In this document: positions 1-4,630 of the stretch, piece after piece
How the letters are laid out: the number at the start of each line of letters is the position of its first letter
Numbering within the stretch: the stretch's first letter is position 1
Source: Clostridia bacterium
GTDB lineage: Bacteria; Bacillota_A; Clostridia; Oscillospirales; Acutalibacteraceae
Reading direction: 5' to 3'
Length of the DNA: 6,924 bases
NCBI GenBank assembly: GCA_017529165.1
Contig: JAFXNY010000161.1
Coordinates: 1-6,924 of the forward strand
The notes under the pieces: model-generated
Database searches by the model: none
What the model was told of the DNA's origin: nothing
What the model saw: the letters and a program-made list of their open reading frames with translations, nothing else
Translations under genes and position numbers: made by a program

Positions 1-1179
1 GAGAGTAATGATGACAATATAAATAATTTTAAAACGATTACTCTTTTGCTCAGGTTTAAGCCGACAACTAAAGATGCAGGCGATAATTGGACTGTTACTG
101 TTAAAGATATTTCGATAACAAACTCGAGCGAGGCCAGCTATACTTGTGATGCCGCTTCGGGCAAGGCGCATGTTCATAACTTTAACGGTACTACTAACAC
201 AATAAACGGTGTAACAACAACGGCGTGCTCAGTATCGGGATGTACTGCGGTTAAAACAACCGTTGAAAGCACTTCAGCAGCTGCTGAAAACTCACTTGCC
301 ACCGGCGATAAGTACGCTAACATTACTTTCGCAGGAGACGGTGATGTCGTTCTTAACGCTTTGCTTCCGAAGGATACTTATGAGGCTCAAAGCGGAACAG
401 TTTACTTTGCGTATCGCTATTCGGACGGTGAGAATGATACTCCGGCAGAAGCCAGCATAACCGGCACACTTACAACTGTTAGCGGAGTTCAGTATTATGC
501 ATTCCCCTGCGGAAGAAACGCCGGTATCGGTCGTATGGCCCGTGATATAAAAGGCAACTTTGTTGTTGTAAACGGCAACACGGTTACAAAGAGTAAAGAA
601 TGGTCATACAGCGTTAAGCAGTGCCTTGAAGATTTAATTTCTACAGGTGACGCGGACGCTAAGAATTATGCAAGAGCACTTTGGAACTATGGATATTACA
701 CTACTCAAAAATTATATAATGATACCGGGTTTTTTAAGGCGGAGTTAGATAAGTTTACAGGCGGAGAGAAAACACCAACCGGAAGTTATTCGTTACCGTC
801 CGAGTCAAAATCAAACTATACCGGAACCGATACTTCCTGGAAAGTTTCAAAGATATCTGTTACAACCGGTTATACTCCTAAGATTAACTTTACATTAAAT
901 AAGAGTGTTTCAAGCGTAACCTTTAAGCTTTATAGCGATACCGATAAGACTGCTCTTGTATATTCAAAGGAAATAGATGTAAACGGCACAACATTTACAA
1001 TTACTGATATTCCTGCGAAGTACCTTAAGGGCGAAATTGAAGTTACTGTTTCGGATAGTGACAGAGTATTTGAATACAGCATTGGTCGTTACGCAACGGC
1101 TCGTGCAAGCAAAACGGATGGTAATATTTTCAAATGGATGGTTAACTATTCATATTACCTCGGCGTTGCGTTTGACTAA
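1..1179 (+). CDS. C-terminal part of a large cell-surface/secreted protein (5' end outside window)
   Basis: The reading frame is open from base 1 (frame 1) to the TAA at 1177-1179, giving 392 visible residues. The gene therefore begins before the window, and the TTG at 46 is only an internal codon. The visible part is rich in Thr, Ser, Asn, Gly and short beta-type stretches and has no membrane span, which suits an exported modular protein. Around bases 148-252 lies a linker with paired Cys/His residues (HVHNF, then ACSVSGC). At about 480-720 there is a segment YYAFPCGR...WSYSVKQCLEDL...AKNYARALWNYGYYTTQKLY. I recognise this as a divergent form of the 'YSVK-Y-...-LLNYGAAAQ-YF' module that recurs near the C-termini of big surface proteins of gut Clostridia; its function is unknown. 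A final beta-rich domain (about 820-1110) follows. No LPXTG anchor, dockerin or SLH repeat is visible, so attachment to the cell is unclear. A microprotein gene follows 22 nt later and is probably co-transcribed. The real N-terminus and any signal peptide cannot be seen. Confidence 0.8.
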   Translation, partial: ESNDDNINNFKTITLLLRFKPTTKDAGDNWTVTVKDISITNSSEASYTCDAASGKAHVHNFNGTTNTINGVTTTACSVSGCTAVKTTVESTSAAAENSLATGDKYANITFAGDGDVVLNALLPKDTYEAQSGTVYFAYRYSDGENDTPAEASITGTLTTVSGVQYYAFPCGRNAGIGRMARDIKGNFVVVNGNTVTKSKEWSYSVKQCLEDLISTGDADAKNYARALWNYGYYTTQKLYNDTGFFKAELDKFTGGEKTPTGSYSLPSESKSNYTGTDTSWKVSKISVTTGYTPKINFTLNKSVSSVTFKLYSDTDKTALVYSKEIDVNGTTFTITDIPAKYLKGEIEVTVSDSDRVFEYSIGRYATARASKTDGNIFKWMVNYSYYLGVAFD

Positions 1180-1184
1180 TTCGG

Positions 1185-1191
1185 AAGGAGG
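1185..1191 (+). promoter_or_regulatory. Strong ribosome binding site for the 33-aa microprotein
   Basis: AAGGAGG is a full-length Shine-Dalgarno match 10 nt before the ATG at 1202. It is the strongest evidence that the very short frame that follows is translated. Another ATG at 1192 touches the RBS and opens only a 5-codon frame, so it is unlikely to be used. Confidence 0.8.
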
Positions 1192-1201
1192 ATGAATTAT
1201 A

Positions 1202-1303
1202 ATGTTTAAGAAAGCTAATCTTGAGATTTATGAAATTATCGAAGATATTGTAACCACCTCCCCTGTTGCTGATTTCACCGGTGGCGAAGAAGAGGATCCG
1301 TAA
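1202..1303 (+). CDS. 33-residue acidic microprotein with a DIVTTS core, unknown function
   Basis: A complete small gene runs from ATG (1202) to TAA (1301-1303). The product starts MFKK, continues EIYEIIEDIVTTSP at residues 8-21, and ends in an acidic tail GGEEEDP (27-33). It has 9 acidic against 2 basic residues. It has no Cys, no hydrophobic membrane span and no leader-peptidase double-Gly site followed by a core, so it does not look like a standard bacteriocin. Translation is supported by the consensus RBS at 1185-1191. It lies 22 nt after the surface-protein stop and just before a hairpin terminator, so the two genes probably share one mRNA. The pattern (basic start, aliphatic/Glu middle, D-[IV]-[IV]-T-[TA]-S, then a polar acidic tail) resembles short uncharacterised frames that I recall from gut Firmicutes; that recall is from memory and was not searched. 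The function is unknown. Possibilities are a small partner of the surface protein or an unusual precursor peptide. Confidence 0.7.
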   Translation: MFKKANLEIYEIIEDIVTTSPVADFTGGEEEDP

Positions 1304-1322
1304 TTAAAAATATTGATTGTAG

Positions 1323-1350
1323 ATTACCCCGCGGGTTCCCGTGGGGTAAT
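1323..1350 (+). terminator. GC-rich hairpin terminator after the surface protein/microprotein unit
   Basis: Two 12-base arms, ATTACCCCGCGG (1323-1334) and CCGTGGGGTAAT (1339-1350), pair fully with one G-U wobble around a GTTC loop. The following T-run is poor (ttcgc), so termination may be incomplete or the hairpin may serve mainly to protect the mRNA 3' end. It lies 19 nt after the microprotein stop and before the hppA promoter. Confidence 0.65.
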
Positions 1351-1368
1351 TTCGCATAAAGGCAAAAA

Positions 1369-1377
1369 TGATATAAA
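1369..1377 (+). promoter_or_regulatory. Extended -10 promoter for hppA
   Basis: TGATATAAA fits an extended -10 box (TG-N-TATAAA). No good -35 lies 17 nt upstream; the best alternative pairing is TTCGCA (1351-1356), 17 nt before TAAAAT (1374-1379). The predicted start at about 1384-1386 leaves a leader of roughly 20 nt with the RBS close to the 5' end, and no riboswitch would fit. Confidence 0.45.
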
Positions 1378-1403
1378 ATATCTAAAAAAATAAAGGTGAC
1401 ATT

Positions 1404-3428
1404 ATGGAAAACACATTACGCATTATGCCTCCGGTAGTTGGAATATTAGCTCTTGCCGTGGCAGGGGCGCTGGCAATTTGGGTTACAAAACAAGATTCCG
1501 GAAATGATAGGATGAGAGAGATTTCCGGTTACATCCATTCGGGTGCAATGGCGTTTTTGCGGCGAGAATACATAACGATGTTTATAGTAATTGCCGTTTT
1601 GGCATTTGTTATAGGACTTCTTATAAGTCCTATAACTGCAATACTTTATGTGGCGGGCGCACTTTTTTCGGTGCTTGCCGGTTATTTCGGTATGCAGGTT
1701 GCAACAAGAGGAAATGTACGCACTGCGGCAGCGGCACAAAGCGGCGGTATTAATAAAGCCTTGGGCGTTGCGTTCAAGTCGGGCGCAGTTATGGGACTAA
1801 GTGTAGTGGGGCTCGGCATTTTAGGCGTAGGGCTTGCTTTCTATCTGCTGCCGGATGAAACTGCGGCAGAGTGCCTTACAGGCTTTGGCCTCGGCGCTTC
1901 CTCTATGGCGCTTTTCGGCAGAGTAGGCGGCGGTATTTATACAAAGGCGGCGGATGTAGGCGCTGACCTTGTAGGCAAGGTTGAAGCCGGAATACCGGAG
2001 GACGACCCCAGAAATCCTGCTGTTATAGCTGACAATGTGGGCGATAATGTAGGCGATATAGCCGGTATGGGCTCCGATTTGTTTGAATCATATGTAGGCT
2101 CAATAATTTCGGCAATAACGCTCGCCTTTGCCTCAAGCTTTTTGTATAAAGATAAAGCTCTCGGTGCACTTTTTCCGTTACTTATTTCAGCGGTTGGCAT
2201 TTTAGCGTCTATAATCGGTATTTTAGCCGTGCGTGGAGGGAAAAGCGCTAATCCGTCCCGTGCGCTTAATATGGGTACATATGTTTCGGCGCTCCTTTCC
2301 GCAGTTGCGGCTCTGTTTTTATCTAAGAAGTTTTTCGGTGACTATAAGCTGGCGGTAACCGTAATAGTAGGCCTTATTATAGGAACGGCAATAGGCAAGA
2401 TTACCGAGTATTATACTTCGGATAGCTTCAGAAGCGTGCGTACGATAGCCCACGAGTCTGAAACCGGAGATGCAACCACTATTATAAGCGGTCTGGCTGT
2501 AGGTATGATGTCAACCGTATTGCCGATTTTGATAATTGCAGTAGGCATTATTTCAGCCTTTTTATTAGGCGGCGTTTACGGCATAGCTGTATCAGCAGTA
2601 GGTATGTTATCTACCGCCGGTATGACTATTGCGGTTGACGCTTACGGTCCGGTTTCGGATAACGCCGGCGGTATCGCACAAATGGCAGATATGCCGGAGA
2701 ATGTCCGTGAGATAACCGATAAGCTTGATTCTGTAGGCAACACAACTGCGGCTATAGGCAAGGGCTTTGCTATAGGCTCTGCGGCGCTCACAGCATTGGC
2801 ACTTTTTGTTGCATATTCAAATGTGGCGAAGCTTAGTTCAATAGATTTCTTAAGCCCTTGGGTAATAGCAGGCGCATTTATTGGCGCTATGCTTCCCTTT
2901 ATGTTCTCTGCTTTTACTATGAACTCAGTAGGTAAGGCGGCAAACAAAATGATTGCTGAGGTTCGCCGCCAGTTCCGTGAGAAAAAGGGCATTATGGAGG
3001 GAACAGAAAAGCCTGATTATGCTCGTTGTGTTTCTATTTCTACTTCAGCGGCTTTGCGTGAGATGATAGTGCCTGCTGTTCTTGCGGTATTGGCGCCCGT
3101 TCTCATCGGTCTTCTCATGGGGGCTGATGCTTTAGGCGGAATGCTCGCAGGCGCACTCCTCTCTGGCGTGTTGCTTGCAATTATGATGTCTAACGCGGGC
3201 GGCGCATGGGATAACGCAAAGAAATACATAGAGGGCGGTCATTTTGGCGGAAAAGGCTCGGAGGCGTACCGTGCGGCAGTTGTAGGTGATACGGTGGGCG
3301 ATCCGTTTAAGGATACTTCGGGACCGTCCATAAATATTCTTATAAAGCTTATGACTATTGTGGCAGTAGTTTTTGCACCACTCTTTGTTAAGTACGGAGG
3401 CATACTTCTTAAACTATTAGGCAAATAA
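1404..3428 (+). CDS. hppA: K+-dependent, ion-translocating membrane pyrophosphatase (probably Na+-pumping)
   Basis: This integral membrane pump couples hydrolysis of PPi to phosphate with export of Na+ and/or H+. The 674 residues match the usual bacterial family length, and hydrophobic segments run throughout, in line with the 16-helix fold. Family signatures are all present: the PPi/Mg2+ site DVGADLVGK (184-192), DDPRNP (200-205), [10 protein letters not shown] (209-218), D225, the K+-site region [10 protein letters not shown] (445-454), [11 protein letters not shown] (597-607) and [15 protein letters not shown] (628-642). Position 449 is Ala (GNTT-A-A), the K+-dependent form; K+-independent enzymes have Lys there. 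In helix 6 the gate Glu is E228 (DLFESY) and residue 232 is Gly. By alignment to known enzymes this matches the Thermotoga Na+ pump (E246) rather than the plant H+ pump (E301), so Na+ transport is the better guess, though some H+ and dual pumps share this Glu. The start is ATG 1404 with RBS AAAGGTGA at 1392-1399. It has its own promoter and terminator and appears monocistronic. Confidence 0.97.
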   Translation: MENTLRIMPPVVGILALAVAGALAIWVTKQDSGNDRMREISGYIHSGAMAFLRREYITMFIVIAVLAFVIGLLISPITAILYVAGALFSVLAGYFGMQVATRGNVRTAAAAQSGGINKALGVAFKSGAVMGLSVVGLGILGVGLAFYLLPDETAAECLTGFGLGASSMALFGRVGGGIYTKAADVGADLVGKVEAGIPEDDPRNPAVIADNVGDNVGDIAGMGSDLFESYVGSIISAITLAFASSFLYKDKALGALFPLLISAVGILASIIGILAVRGGKSANPSRALNMGTYVSALLSAVAALFLSKKFFGDYKLAVTVIVGLIIGTAIGKITEYYTSDSFRSVRTIAHESETGDATTIISGLAVGMMSTVLPILIIAVGIISAFLLGGVYGIAVSAVGMLSTAGMTIAVDAYGPVSDNAGGIAQMADMPENVREITDKLDSVGNTTAAIGKGFAIGSAALTALALFVAYSNVAKLSSIDFLSPWVIAGAFIGAMLPFMFSAFTMNSVGKAANKMIAEVRRQFREKKGIMEGTEKPDYARCVSISTSAALREMIVPAVLAVLAPVLIGLLMGADALGGMLAGALLSGVLLAIMMSNAGGAWDNAKKYIEGGHFGGKGSEAYRAAVVGDTVGDPFKDTSGPSINILIKLMTIVAVVFAPLFVKYGGILLKLLGK

Positions 3429-3442
3429 GCTCTTAAGCAACC

Positions 3443-3480
3443 AAAAAAAGAGAAGTGATAACACTTCTCTTTTTTTGTTT
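3443..3480 (+). terminator. Intrinsic terminator of hppA
   Basis: A perfect 15-bp stem pairs AAAAAAAGAGAAGTG (3443-3457) with its complement (3462-3476) around an ATAA loop and ends in seven Ts, then GTTT. It begins 14 nt after the hppA stop. The matching A-run on the other arm would make it work in both directions. Confidence 0.93.
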
Positions 3481-3505
3481 CATCATATTGCTTTTATTTT
3501 ACGAA

Positions 3506-3511
3506 TATAAT
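3506..3511 (+). promoter_or_regulatory. Possible promoter for the small membrane protein/M50 protease pair
   Basis: TATAAT is a perfect -10 box placed just after the hppA terminator and just before the next RBS, so the following pair could be transcribed separately. The -35 is poor: TCATAT lies at 17-nt spacing (3483-3488), and the better TTGCTT (3488-3493) is only 12 nt away. It is supported by position and the -10 only. Confidence 0.35.
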
Positions 3512-3535
3512 AACTGTAAAGGAACGGTGATTATT

Positions 3536-3772
3536 TTGGACAAAGATGTAAATGCGATTGTAATTCCTTATAAATCCACCTTTTTTTCAGTTGCAATTTG
3601 CGAGTGTGTGTTGGCGGCACTGCTTGTTCTCTCGGCGTTCGGGATAAAGTTTTTCTTACCAAAAACATATAAACAGGCAAAAAAATGGTATGTGGAAAAT
3701 ATAACTGTTGATATAAATATTTCGGAGTTTATTAAAGAGGCAAACAATGAAAATCAAGATATTCGGGACTAA
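3536..3772 (+). CDS. Small single-span membrane protein, candidate partner of the M50 protease (short SpoIVFA-like position)
   Basis: The product is about 78 residues from TTG 3536. It has a short cytoplasmic start (DKDVNAIVIPYKS), one hydrophobic span (about residues 12-36, from FFSVAICECV onward), then roughly 40 residues outside the membrane (KTYKQAKKWYVENITVDINISEFIKEAN...). The frame can be extended to a GTG at 3455, but that start lies inside the hppA terminator and the added residues are translated T-runs, so I reject it. GTG 3527 is only 2 nt from the AAAGGAA at 3518-3524; TTG 3536 has 11 nt spacing. Both are possible. The last 26 nt overlap the M50 protease start, suggesting translational coupling. 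In SpoIVFA/SpoIVFB-type loci the upstream gene encodes a membrane regulator with an outer LytM/M23-like domain. Here that domain is absent, so this is either a minimal partner or the remnant of a deletion. I recognise no domain in it, and the role is inferred from context. Confidence 0.65.
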   Translation: MDKDVNAIVIPYKSTFFSVAICECVLAALLVLSAFGIKFFLPKTYKQAKKWYVENITVDINISEFIKEANNENQDIRD

Positions 3773-4340
3773 AATATATGTGTCTTTCCTGTTTGCGGCA
3801 ACGCTGTCACTAATGCTCGCTACAGACAGGACAGGGCTTTTAATACCCACTCTTTTTGCCGTTTTAATACACGAATCAGGGCACTTGTTTGCGATGTGGG
3901 TAGGCAATTGCGCCCCAAAGGAAATACGCCTTATACCCGCTTCTGTTCAGATAGTAGAGGGCATAGGAAAAACACGGGCGGCAGGTATCGGCATAATACT
4001 TTGCGGACCGTTTGCGAATACCTGTGTGGCGGCGGCACTTTTTATAAACTTTTATTTGGGCGGCTCGGATGTTTCTTTGCGTTTTGCTTTGCTTAATGCA
4101 GTGTTGGCGGCGTTTAATATGCTGCCGGTTTCCGGTCTTGACGGAGGCCGGCTTATAGAGCAGATTATAGCTGAAAACAAAGATATATATACGGCGGAGA
4201 AGATAGTTAGAATAATCACTGTGATACTATCTTTCGCTGCATTTGCCTTTGGAATATGGCTACTTTTACAAAAAAGAGTTAATATATCTGTTTTTATAGT
4301 AGCTCTTTATCTGGCAGTGTGCGGAACGATAAAAAAATAG
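3747..4340 (+). CDS. Compact M50 site-2 (intramembrane) metalloprotease, SpoIVFB-like
   Basis: The product is a 197-residue polytopic membrane protein with the complete site-2 protease active site. The zinc motif HESGH is at residues 42-46 (H42, E43, H46) inside a hydrophobic segment, a GPFAN motif is at 87-91, and the third zinc ligand lies in NMLPVSGLDGGR (124-135, D132). Enzymes of this family cut a transmembrane or membrane-near peptide bond of a substrate; the SpoIVFB branch activates a sporulation sigma factor. The spacing of H42/E43/H46 and D132 is very close to that of SpoIVFB, but the protein stops about 60 residues after D132 with further membrane segments and no CBS domain, so it is shorter than SpoIVFB. 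The start ATG 3747 has RBS AAAGAGG (3734-3740, 6 nt spacing) and overlaps the upstream gene by 26 nt. No sigma factor or sporulation gene is in view, so the substrate is unknown and the gene name spoIVFB would be a guess. Confidence 0.88.
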   Translation: MKIKIFGTKIYVSFLFAATLSLMLATDRTGLLIPTLFAVLIHESGHLFAMWVGNCAPKEIRLIPASVQIVEGIGKTRAAGIGIILCGPFANTCVAAALFINFYLGGSDVSLRFALLNAVLAAFNMLPVSGLDGGRLIEQIIAENKDIYTAEKIVRIITVILSFAAFAFGIWLLLQKRVNISVFIVALYLAVCGTIKK

Positions 4341-4392
4341 CCGAGCCTCACATATTATCTGATATCTGGCATCTGCTTCGCAAACCGCCCTT

Positions 4393-4407
4393 TTCGAATC
4401 TCCTCCG
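4393..4407 (+). repeat. Inverted partial copy of the tRNA-Arg T-arm/acceptor sequence
   Basis: TTCGAATCTCCTCCG matches, at 14 of 15 bases and in the opposite orientation, the T-loop to acceptor part of the tRNA-Arg gene (plus coordinates 4462-4476). The two copies flank the terminator hairpin. This could be the 3' stub of a lost tRNA gene or a scar of integration. The surrounding bases 4341-4415 contain no gene that I can recognise. Confidence 0.5.
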
Positions 4408-4415
4408 TCTTGAAC

Positions 4416-4454
4416 AAAAAAATAAAAAGCCACCAAAGGTGACTTTTTATTTTT
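4416..4454 (-). terminator. Terminator of tRNA-Arg (may also stop the M50 gene from the other side)
   Basis: Arms 4418-4434 and 4438-4454 form a 17-bp stem with a 3-nt loop. Read on the minus strand every position pairs, with one G-U wobble, and the transcript ends in a T-run. On the plus strand the same position is a C-A mismatch. The better pairing on the minus strand, and the fact that the stem begins at the tRNA's terminal A, assign it mainly to the tRNA. The M50 gene has no other terminator in its 3' region. Confidence 0.88.
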
Positions 4455-4530
4455 GGCGCGCCGGAGAAGATTCGAACTCCCGACCTTCTGGTCCGTAGCC
4501 AGACGCTCTATCCAGCTGAGCTACCGGCGC
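4454..4530 (-). tRNA. tRNA-Arg (anticodon ACG), CCA encoded
   Basis: The reverse complement folds into a full cloverleaf of 77 nt including CCA. The acceptor GCGCCGG pairs perfectly with CCGGCGC, the D-stem is GCTC/GAGC, and the anticodon stem TCTGG/CCAGA encloses loop CTACGGA with anticodon ACG (plus 4494-4496). The variable loop is AGGTC. The T-stem GGGAG/CTTCT around TTCGAAT contains two G-U wobbles. The discriminator is G, followed by an encoded CCA. ACG (A34 modified to inosine) reads CGU, CGC and CGA Arg codons. The terminator stem starts at the last A of CCA. Confidence 0.97.
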
Positions 4531-4548
4531 ATAGTGCATATTAAACTG

Positions 4549-4577
4549 TTGGCACTTTTTTCGTGCCTATGTATGAT
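4549..4577 (+). promoter_or_regulatory. Sigma-A-type promoter for the AGCS symporter gene
   Basis: TTGGCA (4549-4554) and TATGAT (4572-4577) are separated by exactly 17 nt. The predicted start at about 4584 gives a leader of about 47 nt before the TTG start codon at 4631. Its -10 box overlaps the -10 box of the tRNA promoter on the other strand. Confidence 0.7.
4551..4567. repeat. Short inverted repeat in the tRNA/symporter promoter region
   Basis: GGCAC (4551-4555) and GTGCC (4563-4567) pair across a 7-nt T-rich/A-rich loop. On the minus strand it would sit at the very 5' end of the predicted tRNA precursor. On the plus strand it overlaps the symporter -35 box, so it could equally be a small operator. 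Confidence 0.45.
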
Positions 4578-4601
4578 ATCACATATTTTTAATAAAATCA
4601 A
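4573..4601 (-). promoter_or_regulatory. Sigma-A-type promoter for tRNA-Arg
   Basis: On the minus strand TTGATT (plus 4596-4601) and TATCAT (plus 4573-4578) are separated by exactly 17 nt. The predicted start lies near 4566, about 36 nt before the mature tRNA. The -10 box is almost the exact mirror of the plus-strand -10 box at 4572-4577. Confidence 0.7.
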
Positions 4602-4618
4602 TAGGTAATTTCAAAAAA

Positions 4619-4623
4619 GGAGG
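4619..4623 (+). promoter_or_regulatory. RBS that fixes the TTG start of the AGCS symporter
   Basis: GGAGG, preceded by an A-run, sits 7 nt before TTG 4631. That is ideal spacing and decides for the TTG start. Confidence 0.8.
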
Positions 4624-4630
4624 ATAATTC

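Noticed and set aside
46..1179. A TTG start at 46 for the surface protein
   Set aside because: The frame is open upstream to base 1 and there is no RBS before 46, so the gene begins outside the window.
1192..1209. ATG at 1192 touching the AAGGAGG
   Set aside because: It has no spacing from the RBS and opens only a 5-codon frame; ATG 1202 is better placed.
1202..1303. Microprotein as a classical double-glycine or lanthipeptide bacteriocin precursor
   Set aside because: It has no Cys, the Gly-Gly is followed only by an acidic five-residue tail, and there are no modification or export genes nearby.
1304..1403. A riboswitch upstream of hppA
   Set aside because: The hairpin at 1323-1350 lies before the predicted transcription start and the leader is only about 20 nt.
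1446..3424. Several minus-strand frames inside hppA (1446-1739, 1937-2200, 2642-2992, 3017-3229, 3239-3424)
   Set aside because: They are antisense shadows of a strongly conserved coding sequence, with no recognisable protein features or RBS.
3455..3535. A GTG start at 3455 adding 27 residues to the small membrane protein
   Set aside because: This start lies in the loop-side arm of the hppA terminator, has no proper RBS, and the added hydrophobic residues come from the terminator T-run.
4353..4381. ATCTG-type short repeats (atctgatatctggcatctg) before the tRNA
   Set aside because: The units are too short and irregular to call a repeat array; there is no CRISPR-like spacing.
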